Source: Nitrospira sp. (GTDB taxonomy: Bacteria > Nitrospirota > Thermodesulfovibrionia > Thermodesulfovibrionales > Dissulfurispiraceae). Taken from it: 35,123 nucleotides of DNA. This document shows, piece by piece, positions 1-8,207 of this stretch (position 1 is the stretch's first letter; each line of letters starts with the position of its first letter). A program made the position numbers and the translations under genes. Location: contig NSJL01000036.1 in assembly GCA_002634385.1 (NCBI GenBank), positions 1 through 35,123 on the forward strand. Reading direction: 5' to 3'. Under the pieces are notes generated by a model. It saw nothing but the letters and a program-made list of their open reading frames with translations, ran no database searches and was not told the DNA's origin.

Positions 1-242
1 ACCGGGAAACCGTCGACGCCATCTCCTGCGTCTCCCCTGCGATCATCGAGCTGCTCTGTGCCGGGGCCTGCTCCATGGATGTGGTAGTCTGCGCCTGCAT
101 GGCCGTGGCCCGGGGCATGGATCCCAAGGAGGCCGCGGAGAAGGCCACGGAAGCGGCGAACGTCATTATGGCCCTGCCCTCCCCCAGCCTCAAGAAGGCC
201 GCGCAAATGACGGCGGACATCATGAAGGGCCTGGACTTCTGA
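1..242 (+). CDS. C-terminal end of an unrecognised protein (partial)
   Basis: An open frame enters from the left edge (first full codon at position 3) and ends with TGA at 240-242, giving 79 residues of a C-terminus. The visible part is rich in Ala, Met and Cys, with clusters CAGAC and VCACM, and then looks helical. It ends only 10 bases before the next start codon, so the two genes are probably one operon. The next gene resembles the C-terminal domain of the nickel-pincer cofactor protein LarC, but this tail does not look like LarC1, LarB or LarE to me. I do not recognise the family and assign no function. Confidence 0.7.
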   Translation, partial: RETVDAISCVSPAIIELLCAGACSMDVVVCACMAVARGMDPKEAAEKATEAANVIMALPSPSLKKAAQMTADIMKGLDF

Positions 243-252
243 AGGGACCTCC

Positions 253-771
253 ATGGAAAAGAAAGCGCACCTGCTGCTTGCGCAGGTGGATCACGCCTCG
301 GGGGAGGTGCTGGGGTATGCCGTGGAGCGGATCATGGCGCGGGGGGCCCGGAATGTCCAGCTCATCCCCACGATCACCAAGAAGAACCGGCCAGGGCACA
401 TTCTCCTCATCGATGCCGATACGTCCCGGGAGGAGGCGATCGCGGAGTTTCTGGTAAAGGAGCTCAAGGTGACCGGGTACCACCGGATCGACACGAGCCA
501 CGTATTTCAGAGGGTGACCTTCGCGAAGAAGAGGCTTTCCGTCAGCATAAAGGGGAGAATCAGGAGGTTTTCCTGCGAGGTGAAGCTGATCGGGGACCCT
601 GAAAGGCCTCTGTCGGTGGATGTGGAGCACGACTTCCTGGTGAAGGTCCAGAACCTGGTAAAGGAGAGGATGGACTGCCTCATATCGCTCAATGAGCTGA
701 GGACCATGATCGAATCGAAACTGCGCGAAACTGATGAGGTCACCATAGAGATTGCTTCGCTGCGCTCCTAA
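253..771 (+). CDS. Stand-alone LarC C-terminal (LarC2)-like protein
   Basis: A 172-residue protein, started at ATG 253 behind a weak AAGGGA site. It resembles the C-terminal domain of LarC, the CTP-dependent nickel insertase that completes the nickel-pincer nucleotide cofactor: an opening segment with an acidic residue and Gly, then 'GARNVQLIPT', 'KKNRPGHIL', an acidic 'EEAIAEFLVKEL' helix and 'VFQRVTFAKK' follow the family order. Full LarC is about 400 residues, so the LarC1 half is absent here; in some lactobacilli LarC1 and LarC2 are joined by a frameshift, but the upstream frame does not look like LarC1. The last codons and the stop lie inside a dispersed repeat, so the native C-terminus may have been altered. 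The family call is moderate and the role in a cofactor pathway is inference. Confidence 0.6.
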   Translation: MEKKAHLLLAQVDHASGEVLGYAVERIMARGARNVQLIPTITKKNRPGHILLIDADTSREEAIAEFLVKELKVTGYHRIDTSHVFQRVTFAKKRLSVSIKGRIRRFSCEVKLIGDPERPLSVDVEHDFLVKVQNLVKERMDCLISLNELRTMIESKLRETDEVTIEIASLRS

Positions 772-1112
772 TGATGCGCAGGGTCATTTGAGAAAGAATC
801 CCTGCTGCCCCGCGGATCAGGGGCTTCTAAGAAACTCATGAGGATCGGGTCTCCTGCAAGATAAGCGAATAACCCAACTCCTGTGCCTTTTTTTTTAGAT
901 TTCGCATAACCCTCTCTTTCTGTCTCTTTCTATCTTTTTATCTTTCTCTGCTTTCCTCTGCCTCACCTTCTGCCGTATCTGCTGTCGTATCTGCTGCCTC
1001 ACCCTGTCTTTCTCTGTCTCTCCTCCTGTCTTTGTCATTGCGAAGGGCCGTACCCTGAAGAATCCCGCTGTTTTCCCTTGCATCGCTCTTTTGCTGCGTT
1101 TGCCCTGGAGTC
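750..1112. repeat. Rearranged copy of the dispersed palindromic element, split by a pyrimidine-rich insert
   Basis: Positions 763-825 match 9386-9448 with about four differences in 63 bases. Positions 1034-1112 match the right arm of the same element (9478-9555). Between them lies about 200 bases without counterpart, including a T9 run at 888-896 and a polypyrimidine tract to 1033 with the 10-mer GTATCTGCTG twice in tandem. The left end overlaps the 3' end of the larC-like gene and supplies its last codons and stop. No target duplication is visible for this copy and its outer left arm is missing or unrecognisable. No gene is seen between 772 and 1129. Confidence 0.75.
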
Positions 1113-1129
1113 TGTCCGCCTCCACGACC

Positions 1130-2311
1130 CTAGGCTGTGTTCAGCTTCCGGAGTCTCTCCGCAGCGGCTTCCAGGGTCTCCATCTTTTTGCAGAAGGTGA
1201 AGCGAACCATCCCCGCGCCGGCGGAGCCCTTTTCGTTGTAGAAACTGCTTCCCGGAACGGCGGCCACTCCGATCTCCCTGGTGAGGTATTTTGCAAAGGC
1301 GACATCATCGCTGCATCTCCACGGACTGATATCCGCCATGATGTAGTAGGCGCCCGCAGGCGAGTGGCAGGCAAAACCCGCATTCCGCAGGACACCGAGG
1401 AAATAATCTCTGCGGCGTGCATAGAAATCGCCCAGTTCGCGGTAATACTCTCCCCCCGAGGCGATCGCCCGGGCAGCCGCCTCCTGCAAGGGAGCGGCGG
1501 TGCCCACGGTCAGAAAATCATGCACCTTGCGCACTGCGCCGGTTATGTCGGGTGGAGCAATGACATATCCCACGCGCCACCCCGTAACACTGAAGGTCTT
1601 GGAGATGCCGCTGATTGTGATGGTCCTGTCGCGCATCCCCTCTATGGTTGCCATGGGTGTGTGCCTGAGCCCGTCATAGATAATGTGCTCGTAAATCTCG
1701 TCCGTGAGAGCGAGCACGTCGTATTCCCTGCAGTAGTGCGCAATGGTTGCCAGCTCTTCCGCGGAGAAGACCTTGCCCGACGGGTTGTTCGGGGTATTGA
1801 TGATGATGGCTTTCGTCTTGCTGCTGAATGCCGCCCTCAGCTCCTCCTCATCGAGAGCGAAATCGGGGGGATGCAGCCTGACAAAGCGGGGGACAGCCCC
1901 GCAGAGGATGGTATCGGGGCCGTAATTTTCATAGTAGGGCTCGAAGACAATGACTTCATCACCGGGATTCACCACGGCAAGGAGGGCGGAGATCATCCCC
2001 TCGGTGGAGCCGCAGCATACCGTAATTTCCCTGTCCGGATCGATATCCAGGTGATACAGTTCCCCCATTTTCCGGGAGAGGGCGTTCCGCAGCGAGGGGG
2101 CGCCCCAGGTGATAGCATACTGGTTGAGGTCCTGTTCGATGGCCTCCACCGCGGCCCTCTTGATGAAGTCGGGTGCGGGGAAATCCGGAAATCCCTGCGC
2201 AAGATTTATCGCGCCGTGGGCCAGCGCTTCGCGGCTCATCTCCCTGATAACGGATTCGGTGAAGGAAGCCGCCTTGAGAGAGGTCCTCTGTTTTACCGGG
2301 TACGGGTACAT
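1130..2311 (-). CDS. PLP-dependent aminotransferase, class I/II
   Basis: Fold-type I aminotransferase of 393 residues that should move an amino group between an amino acid and a 2-oxo acid in the cytoplasm. Visible landmarks are the N-terminal 'NLAQGFPDFPAP', the aromatic 'PYYENYGP', the cofactor-binding 'NTPNNPSG' and 'LTDEIYEH', the Schiff-base lysine in 'SGISKTFSVTGWR', and the C-terminal carboxylate-binding Arg in 'MVRFTFCKK'. The sequence is closest in style to the aspartate/kynurenine/methionine aminotransferase group, so the substrate is open. An ATG eight codons further upstream (2335) is open, but the strong site GGGAGGAGA (2316-2324) lies directly before ATG 2311, which is therefore chosen. 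The gene is transcribed away from the TPR lipoprotein gene. Confidence 0.9.
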   Translation of the reverse strand: MYPYPVKQRTSLKAASFTESVIREMSREALAHGAINLAQGFPDFPAPDFIKRAAVEAIEQDLNQYAITWGAPSLRNALSRKMGELYHLDIDPDREITVCCGSTEGMISALLAVVNPGDEVIVFEPYYENYGPDTILCGAVPRFVRLHPPDFALDEEELRAAFSSKTKAIIINTPNNPSGKVFSAEELATIAHYCREYDVLALTDEIYEHIIYDGLRHTPMATIEGMRDRTITISGISKTFSVTGWRVGYVIAPPDITGAVRKVHDFLTVGTAAPLQEAAARAIASGGEYYRELGDFYARRRDYFLGVLRNAGFACHSPAGAYYIMADISPWRCSDDVAFAKYLTREIGVAAVPGSSFYNEKGSAGAGMVRFTFCKKMETLEAAAERLRKLNTA

Positions 2312-2407
2312 GTATTCTCCTCCCTGAAAGAGCAATATCTTAAGTTTATAATTCCGGCCGGGGAATAGTCCACACGCACCGCCTGTACCGCGGCTTTTCG
2401 TGTCCCG

Positions 2408-2435
2408 TTGCCCCGGAATGTAGTTGTGGTATAAT
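2408..2435 (+). promoter_or_regulatory. Sigma-70-type promoter of the TPR lipoprotein gene
   Basis: TTGCCC (2408-2413) and a perfect TATAAT (2430-2435) are separated by 16 bases. The predicted start of transcription is near 2442, about 155 bases before the start codon at 2597. Confidence 0.6.
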
Positions 2436-2441
2436 AAAGCG

Positions 2442-2596
2442 CCTCGTACGCGGTGTCGTACCCGGATTCAGTGATTGCTCCTGTTGTTGTGCCGGTTCTC
2501 TTCTTCCCTCTGACGCTCCTTTTCGACCTGCCTTGTACTATATCTCCAGCGGTGGAGACGTGCCGCGTACGAGAGTTTTATTGCCGAGGTGTTGTT
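2442..2596 (+). promoter_or_regulatory. Possible structured 5' leader closed by an 11-bp long-range stem
   Basis: CTCGTACGCGG (2443-2453), right at the predicted transcription start, is the exact reverse complement of CCGCGTACGAG (2563-2573), just before the ribosome site at 2586-2590. An inner hairpin TCTCCA-GCGG-TGGAGA lies near 2543-2558. A closing stem around about 110 bases just upstream of the start codon is the general layout of a cis-acting leader. I do not recognise a known riboswitch class, so a role in regulation is inference. Confidence 0.4.
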
Positions 2597-3667
2597 ATGA
2601 TCCAGAGGGGTATGGTAATGGCATGTTTCCTCTTCCTCCTGTCAGGGTGTGCGACAACGGCGCCGGAAGTCTCATCGAGGGAATATAACGACCTGGGGGT
2701 TTCCCACCAGAACGGCGGCCGCTATGAGCAGGCGATCTCTTCCTACAACAAGGCAATCGAGCTCGATTCCCGCTATGCCCTCGCCTACTATAACAGGGCG
2801 CGCGCGTACCAGGAGAAGGGCGATGACGAGCAGGCCCTGCAGGACTTCGGAAAGGCCCTTGGGTTGGATCCTTCCTTTGCCAGGGCGTACAACAGCAGAG
2901 GGATTCTCTATTTCTCAAAGGGACTTCACGAACAGGCGCTTGCGGAATACGGCAGGGCCATCGAGGTGAGCCCCCGTTATGTAACCGTCTATGAGAACCG
3001 GGGGTACGCCTATTATGTCCGGGGGCAGTATGAGCGCGCCCTGGCTGATTACAATAGGGTCCTTGAGCTGGACCCTTCGAATGCGAGGGCCCGCTCCCTC
3101 CGGGGAGGTATCCACACCGTTCTGGGAAACCATGATCTTGCCCTTCAGGATTACACGAAGGCGCTGGAAGCGAACCCGAAGGATGCCCTTGTTTTCTACA
3201 GCAGGGCAATTGTGTATAGCCGGAAAAAACAGTATGTCCTTGCCCTTTCCGACTTCAACAGGGCGCTGGAGCTGCAACCGGACCGTGCGATGGCCTATTA
3301 CCTGCGGGGCGATATCTTCAACGAGACGGGTGCCTACGAACAGGCCCTTGCAGACTACAGCAGGAATATCGAGCTCGATCCGGGCCGTGCCGAGGCATAC
3401 AACAACCGTGGGCTTGTCTACTATAAGCGGGGGCAGTACGACCTGGCCCTCTCCGATTACGACCGGGCGCTCCGGATCGATCCGATGAACTACCGGACCC
3501 TCTTCAATAAGGCCCTTGCCTGCGAAAAGGCGGGCCTCCTCCGTGATGCCTTTGAAACATACAAGAAAGTACTCTCCCATGCTCCTTTGAACGAGCCCTA
3601 TGTCGAATATGTCCTGAAGAGGGTGAAAGAGATGGAGAAGAAAGAGGGGATGCAGTCAGCACGGTAG
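2597..3667 (+). CDS. TPR-repeat lipoprotein
   Basis: A 356-residue protein with an N-terminal lipoprotein signal (hydrophobic stretch, then lipobox LSGC), so it should be lipidated and anchored in the periplasmic face of a membrane. The rest is nine consecutive tetratricopeptide repeats of 34 residues, most with the typical pattern A-x-Y-x-N/S-R-G/A ... G-x-Y-x-x-A-L-x-D-Y/F ... ALELDP, followed by a short basic tail. TPR arrays bind partner proteins; the partner is unknown. The frame is open from GTG 2453, but ATG 2597 with the site GAGGT at 2586-2590 starts right at the signal peptide and lies behind the predicted leader, so it is preferred. Confidence 0.85.
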   Translation: MIQRGMVMACFLFLLSGCATTAPEVSSREYNDLGVSHQNGGRYEQAISSYNKAIELDSRYALAYYNRARAYQEKGDDEQALQDFGKALGLDPSFARAYNSRGILYFSKGLHEQALAEYGRAIEVSPRYVTVYENRGYAYYVRGQYERALADYNRVLELDPSNARARSLRGGIHTVLGNHDLALQDYTKALEANPKDALVFYSRAIVYSRKKQYVLALSDFNRALELQPDRAMAYYLRGDIFNETGAYEQALADYSRNIELDPGRAEAYNNRGLVYYKRGQYDLALSDYDRALRIDPMNYRTLFNKALACEKAGLLRDAFETYKKVLSHAPLNEPYVEYVLKRVKEMEKKEGMQSAR

Positions 3668-3720
3668 AGAAGCACCGGGCGGAAGGGCGGCACCCCCTCT
3701 GCTGTGGTATTCTATAGGGA

Positions 3721-4581
3721 ATGCGGCAGCAGGGCTCAAAACAATTTATTATAAAGGAAACAGTGGCACCCGGGATATCCGGGACCGTCTGCGACTTCCT
3801 GGCCGCCCGGTCGGGCCTTTCCAAAAGCAAGGTCAAGGATGCGATGAACAAGGGGGCCGTCTGGGTCCGGAAGAGGAAGGGAGGGCCGAAGCGGCTGCGG
3901 AGGGCCACTGCGCCCCTCACCGCCGGGGATCTCCTTGAATTCCATTATGATGAAAAACTCCTCTCCCGGGTGCCCCCCGAGGCGAAATGTCTGAACGATC
4001 AGGGGCAGTACAGTGTCTGGTACAAACCGGCAGGACTCATGGCCCAGGGGACCCCGTACGGCGACCATTGCTCTCTCCTCCGCCAGGCGGAACTGCACCT
4101 CTCTCCTCCGCGGGAGGTGTTCCTTGTCCATCGGCTTGACCGTGAGGCGTCGGGGCTGATGCTTCTGGCCCACAGCGGGGAGGCTGCGGCACGCCTCTCG
4201 GAGCTCTTCCGCCTGAACCGCATTATGAAGAAATACCGTGTCGAAGTCCGCGGATACATCGGTGAAAGGGGAAGGAGGGGTGTTATCGATCAGCCCCTCG
4301 ACGGGAAACCGTCTCTCACCGAGTACGAAGTGGAAGCGTCCGATCCGGAGAGCGCTACTTCTATTGCCTTGGTGATCATCAGAACGGGACGCCTGCACCA
4401 GATACGCCGCCATTTCGACATGATCGGCCATCCCGTGATGGGCGACCCGAAGTACGGCACGGGGAACAAGAACACGAAAGGGATGCAGCTCGTTGCGTTT
4501 TCCCTGAGTTTCCGCTGTCCCTTCCGGGACCGGGAGGTGGAGTTTACCCTGCCTCCAGGGCTGTCCGAATGGCCAGGATAA
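3721..4581 (+). CDS. RluA-family RNA pseudouridine synthase with S4 domain
   Basis: A 286-residue enzyme expected to isomerise uridine to pseudouridine in rRNA or tRNA. An S4-like RNA-binding domain occupies roughly residues 18-75 ('SKSKVKDAMNKGAVWV'). The catalytic domain follows with the family motif HRLDREASG, whose Asp140 is the catalytic residue, and later 'TGRLHQIRRHFDMIGHPVMGDPKYG', shown here only to mark the conserved RLHQIR-H pattern. The length fits RluA/RluD-type proteins. Start ATG 3721 has no well-spaced ribosome site (AGGGA abuts the codon), so the start is slightly uncertain. The target uridine cannot be told from sequence. Confidence 0.88.
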   Translation: MRQQGSKQFIIKETVAPGISGTVCDFLAARSGLSKSKVKDAMNKGAVWVRKRKGGPKRLRRATAPLTAGDLLEFHYDEKLLSRVPPEAKCLNDQGQYSVWYKPAGLMAQGTPYGDHCSLLRQAELHLSPPREVFLVHRLDREASGLMLLAHSGEAAARLSELFRLNRIMKKYRVEVRGYIGERGRRGVIDQPLDGKPSLTEYEVEASDPESATSIALVIIRTGRLHQIRRHFDMIGHPVMGDPKYGTGNKNTKGMQLVAFSLSFRCPFRDREVEFTLPPGLSEWPG

Positions 4582-4599
4582 GGGAAGGAAAATAAAAAA

Positions 4600-4683
4600 T
4601 GCCGAAGGCGGGACTCGAACCCGCACGGCCTTGCGACCACTAGACCCTGAACCTAGCGCGTCTGCCAATTCCGCCACTTCGGC
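4600..4683 (-). tRNA. tRNA-Leu (anticodon CAG)
   Basis: Read on the minus strand, the acceptor arms GCCGAAG (4683-4677) and CTTCGGC pair, with discriminator A at 4600. The T-arm GCGGGTTCGAGTCCCGC is typical, the anticodon loop TTCAGGG gives CAG, and a long variable arm (TGGTCGCAAGGCCGT region) marks a class II tRNA. The total is 84 bases. The 3' CCA is not encoded; a run of six T follows directly and can act as terminator. On the minus strand a TACAAT box (4736-4731) may be the -10 of its promoter. It lies 92 bases downstream of gltX. Confidence 0.95.
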
Positions 4684-4758
4684 ATCTCGGTTGACGGCCC
4701 GGATGCTCTTGGGCGCATCAACGGATTTCTATTGTATCATAAAGTGACCGGCGGCTCA

Positions 4759-4778
4759 TAGCCCGGACTTCCGGGCTA
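4759..4778 (-). terminator. Hairpin at the 3' end of gltX
   Basis: Eight-base-pair stem TAGCCCGG / CCGGGCTA with a 4-base loop that includes the gltX stop codon. No U-run follows on the minus strand, so termination is possible but not assured. Confidence 0.35.
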
Positions 4779-6182
4779 CTCTTCGGCTGCCTTGGTCAGT
4801 CTCTTCACCGTCTTCTCTTTTCCCACGATCTCCAGGAGCTCGAACATGCCGGGGCTTGCGGTCCCTCCGGTCATGGCGACCCGGGCGGGCTGGGCGACCG
4901 TCCCGAGCTTGATCGCATGCTTCTCCGCCAGGGATACGAAAACCTTCTCTATTTCCCCTGCGCTGAAATCCTCGAGTCCGGCCAGCCGGTCCCGCAGCTC
5001 CGCAAGAATCTTTTTGTTTTCCGGTTTCAGGAATTTCTCCGCTGCCTTGGGGTCGATTTCGACATAATCCATGAGGTAGTACCGGAGCGACCGGGCAAGC
5101 TCCACCAGGGTCCTTGCCCTTTCCTGGAGGGTATGGACCGCCCGTGCGAGCCATTGCATATCCAGGTGCTGCCCTTCGGAGATGACACCCTCCTTCACCA
5201 GGAAGGGGAGTACCAGCTCTGTGAGCTCTTCAGGTGCTGCCTTGATCAGGTACTGGCCGTTGAGCCAGAGGAGCTTTTCGGGGTTGAAGACCGCTGCGGA
5301 CTTCCCCACATTTTCGAGGGAGAAATACTGTATCAGCTCGTCCCGGGTAAAGACTTCCTGGTCGCCGTGCGCCCATCCGAGCCGTACCAGGTAATTCACC
5401 AGGGCATCGGGGAGATATCCCATCTCCTTGTAGGCCATGACGGAAGTGGCGCCGTGCCTCTTGCTCAGCCTCGTCTTGTCCGCTCCCAGTATCATGGGCA
5501 GGTGGGCGAAAGCGGGAACCTCCCAGCCGAAAGCCTTGTAAATATGGATCTGTTTCGGGGTGTTGTTCACATGATCGTCGCCCCTGATGACATGGGTGAT
5601 CTTCATATCGATGTCGTCGACAACCACCACGAAATTATAGGTGGGGGTCCCGTCGGAACGCATGATGATCATATCTTCCAACTGGTTGTTCTCGAACACG
5701 ATGGTCCCCTTGATCAGATCGGTGAAGACCGTCTCCCCCTCCCGGGGCATCTTGAAGCGCACTGCGGCGGCCCTTCCGGGCACCGGCACGGTGAGGAAGC
5801 GGCAACGGCTGTCGTATTTGGGGGGCCTCCCCTGTGCAAGTGCCTCCTGTCTCCGCTGTTCCAGCTCTTCGGGAGTGCAATAGCAGTAGTACGCCTTGCC
5901 CTCTTCCAGCAGCTTTTCCACGTAGCTTCGGTAGATGTCGAAACGGGAGGTCTGGCGGTGCGGCCCCTCGTCCCAGTCCAGTTTCAGCCATTTCATGCCC
6001 TCGATGATCGCGTCGATATATTCCTCGGTGGAACGGGAGGTGTCCGTGTCCTCTATCCGCAGGATAAAAGTGCCCTGGTGTTTCCGCGCCAGAAGCCAGT
6101 TGAAGAGGGCGGTTCTCGCTCCTCCGATATGGAGATGCCCTGTGGGACTCGGTGCGAATCTGACCCGTACTGTATCGCTCAC
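4776..6182 (-). CDS. gltX: Glutamyl-tRNA synthetase
   Basis: Class I aminoacyl-tRNA synthetase of 468 residues that charges tRNA-Glu with glutamate (possibly also tRNA-Gln if non-discriminating, which cannot be told here). The HIGH-type motif is at residues 16-21 within '[14 protein letters not shown]', and the KMSKS-type motif is 'RLSKRHG' near residue 238. Cys100, Cys102 and Cys127 match the zinc-site cysteines of bacterial GluRS. A helical C-terminal anticodon-binding region follows. Length is typical. The start ATG 6182 has the good site GGGAGG just upstream on the minus strand. The tRNA-Leu gene follows on the same strand. Confidence 0.96.
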   Translation of the reverse strand: MSDTVRVRFAPSPTGHLHIGGARTALFNWLLARKHQGTFILRIEDTDTSRSTEEYIDAIIEGMKWLKLDWDEGPHRQTSRFDIYRSYVEKLLEEGKAYYCYCTPEELEQRRQEALAQGRPPKYDSRCRFLTVPVPGRAAAVRFKMPREGETVFTDLIKGTIVFENNQLEDMIIMRSDGTPTYNFVVVVDDIDMKITHVIRGDDHVNNTPKQIHIYKAFGWEVPAFAHLPMILGADKTRLSKRHGATSVMAYKEMGYLPDALVNYLVRLGWAHGDQEVFTRDELIQYFSLENVGKSAAVFNPEKLLWLNGQYLIKAAPEELTELVLPFLVKEGVISEGQHLDMQWLARAVHTLQERARTLVELARSLRYYLMDYVEIDPKAAEKFLKPENKKILAELRDRLAGLEDFSAGEIEKVFVSLAEKHAIKLGTVAQPARVAMTGGTASPGMFELLEIVGKEKTVKRLTKAAEE

Positions 6183-6576
6183 GTAAGCCTCCCGTTGCTG
6201 AAGTGCCGGGCAGGAGGGGTCTTTTCCCCTTCCCGGCCCGTAGTATCCGGTAAATTCAAATAATACCGCATAGGGAAAGGTTGTTGCAAGAAATGCTCCC
6301 TATATCGCTCCTCCCCCTCTTCTTTGTGCCCTCACTTTTAATTGCATCCTATGCAGGGGAAGGGGTATCGCTCAATCGTGAAATCTGTTACTATTAGGTA
6401 GAAGTAGCTCAAGTGAATGTGGATACCAGGGTTCCTCTCCGCTGACCTCCACGCGAGAAAAAGACCTTTCCGGTTACCTGTTCCTGTCATTCCGAAAGCC
6501 GATGGAAGAGGGGGATGCTCCCTATGTCTTGTGCGGGATCTTTGGCAAGAGAGCTGCCATGAAAGGAGAACAAAGG
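6183..6576. other. Gene-free stretch between gltX and slyD
   Basis: About 390 bases between divergent genes. I see no convincing coding region, repeat or RNA gene. Weak -10-like words (TACTAT near 6391) could belong to a slyD promoter, but no convincing -35 goes with them. Confidence 0.4.
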
Positions 6577-7002
6577 ATGAAAAAAGTAAGTGCGGGGAAC
6601 AGGGTGAAGGTGCATTATACGGGAAAGCTGAGTGACGGAACGGTTTTCGACTCCTCGGAAGGGCGCGAGCCCCTGGAGTTTACCCTCGGGGAGGGACACC
6701 TTATCCAGGGATTTGAAAATGCGGTTGCGGGAATGTCGGCGGGAGAGAAAAAGACCGTCACTATTCCTGCCGAACAGGCCTACGGTCCCCGCAGGGACGA
6801 CCTGGTGGTTCGTATCGACCGCTCCCAGGTGCCGGGGGATATCGAGCTCGAAGTGGGCATGGGACTCCAGATCAAGCAGAACGGCGGCGCCATACAAGTG
6901 GTCGTGACAGAACTTGACGAAAAGAATGTTACCCTTGATGCCAATCATCCCCTCTCGGGACAGGATCTCACTTTCGAGATCGAGCTGGTGGAAATCACAT
7001 AA
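6577..7002 (+). CDS. slyD: SlyD/FKBP-type peptidyl-prolyl cis-trans isomerase
   Basis: A 141-residue FKBP-fold isomerase of the SlyD-like class: 'GNRVKVHYTGKLSDGTVFDSS' opens the fold (only the pattern V-x-Y-T-G-x-L matters), 'GEGHLIQGFENAVAGM' is the FKBP core, and an inserted-flap chaperone segment (about residues 72-125) replaces the FKBP loop. It should assist prolyl-limited folding in the cytoplasm. The C-terminal His-rich metal tail of E. coli SlyD is absent. The start is ATG 6577 with AGGAG eight bases upstream; the frame is open further upstream but without a ribosome site. Confidence 0.9.
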   Translation: MKKVSAGNRVKVHYTGKLSDGTVFDSSEGREPLEFTLGEGHLIQGFENAVAGMSAGEKKTVTIPAEQAYGPRRDDLVVRIDRSQVPGDIELEVGMGLQIKQNGGAIQVVVTELDEKNVTLDANHPLSGQDLTFEIELVEIT

Positions 7003-7112
7003 TCCGCAGTGTTGCAGGAGAAGACTGGAGCGTGGAGGAATCCGCAGCCTTGTGTCTCTCCTGCGGGCCGCCCTCCCTTGTCTCATGACGGATACATCGG
7101 GATGCGTGTCCT

Positions 7113-8177
7113 GTGAAAGAGACATTCGCCAGGGAGAAAACGGAAAACAGGAGGAGGGATGCCCTCGTTCCGTTTATCATTGTTGCCTTCTCCCTGCTCA
7201 TCACCGGCCTCCACTATGCAACCGTGCCGAAGATCCGGAGTTTGCATGAGCTCTACCGTGAATTCTATTACGTGCCGGTCCTTGCAGGTGCCCTTGCTTT
7301 CGGGGTAAAGGGCGCCCTCCTCTCCTATCTTTTCAGCGCTGTTCTCTATCTCTCCTATGTCTTCACCCACTGGACAGGGGAATCCGGTTATGAGGCGTCC
7401 CGTTTGCTGCCTTTCCTCTTTACCGGGCTTTTCGGTGTTCTTGCCGGCCTCCTGGTGGACCGGGAGCGGAGACAGCGTGTGCAGGAGGAAAAATATCGCT
7501 CTCTTGCGGGCACAGGGCAGGTTGCCGCCGCCGTTATCCATGATCTTAAGAACCCCCTTATCGTCATCCTGGGATTTGCCCGGCGCATTCAGGAGGGAAA
7601 GGGAGACGCTGCGGCGTCCGCCCGGGAGATCATCGAGGCTGCCGGTACCATGCAGCGGATGGTCCATGGGATGCTCGACTTTGCCCGTGCAGTGAACCTG
7701 GAACTGAAAGAGGAGGATATCAGGAAGGTGATACACAAAGCGTGTGCCTCCTGCAGGGCGAAGGCCGAGGAGGGAGGGGTGGTGCTGTCGACCGTATCTC
7801 CCGAAAGGCCGGTGCAGAGTAGCATTGACAGTTTCCAGCTGGAAAGGGCCATGGTCAACATCCTCACCAACGCCATCGAAGCATCGGGCCCCGGGCAACG
7901 GGTCAATGTCCGTATACAACCGGGGCGAAACCATTTGCGCATCACGGTCCGGGATGAAGGCAAAGGCATGGATACAGAGACGCTCGACAACCTCTTTGTC
8001 CCGTTCTATACCCGCAAAGGCAGCGGCACCGGTCTCGGGATGACCATCGCCAAGCAGGTGGTGGAGGGACACCGGGGCAGGATCCATGTGACGAGCGGAA
8101 TAGGAAAGGGTACTGAAGTCCGCATCGATTTGCCGTATACTATAAAGGATGAAAAAAAGAGGGACCGGAAATTGTAG
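7113..8177 (+). CDS. Membrane-anchored sensor histidine kinase
   Basis: A 354-residue kinase. The N-terminal about 115 residues hold three to four hydrophobic segments (about 18-34, 52-64, 68-84 and 98-114). A HisKA-like helix follows with the phospho-acceptor His143 in 'VIHDLKNPL', then a HATPase domain with the N box 'NILTNAIEA', G1 'DEGKGM' and G2 'GSGTGLGM'. There is no receiver domain and no response regulator gene next to it, so its partner lies elsewhere. The start codon is taken as GTG 7113, which lacks a clear ribosome site; no better start precedes the first hydrophobic segment. The signal sensed is unknown. Confidence 0.85.
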   Translation: MKETFAREKTENRRRDALVPFIIVAFSLLITGLHYATVPKIRSLHELYREFYYVPVLAGALAFGVKGALLSYLFSAVLYLSYVFTHWTGESGYEASRLLPFLFTGLFGVLAGLLVDRERRQRVQEEKYRSLAGTGQVAAAVIHDLKNPLIVILGFARRIQEGKGDAAASAREIIEAAGTMQRMVHGMLDFARAVNLELKEEDIRKVIHKACASCRAKAEEGGVVLSTVSPERPVQSSIDSFQLERAMVNILTNAIEASGPGQRVNVRIQPGRNHLRITVRDEGKGMDTETLDNLFVPFYTRKGSGTGLGMTIAKQVVEGHRGRIHVTSGIGKGTEVRIDLPYTIKDEKKRDRKL

Positions 8178-8207
8178 GACGCCGGGTGCCGGGAAAGGGA
8201 AACCTGC

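Noticed and set aside
895..1125. 76-codon minus-strand frame with RQQIRQ-type repeats
   Set aside because: Translation of the purine-rich side of a simple polypyrimidine tract and of the dispersed element; no ribosome site or family.
3736..4677. 313-codon open frame on the minus strand opposite the pseudouridine synthase gene
   Set aside because: It is the complement of a gene with clear catalytic motifs, and its 5' end runs through the tRNA-Leu gene.
4917..6263. 448-codon open frame on the plus strand opposite gltX
   Set aside because: Shadow frame of a well-supported synthetase gene in GC-rich DNA; no domain and no ribosome site.
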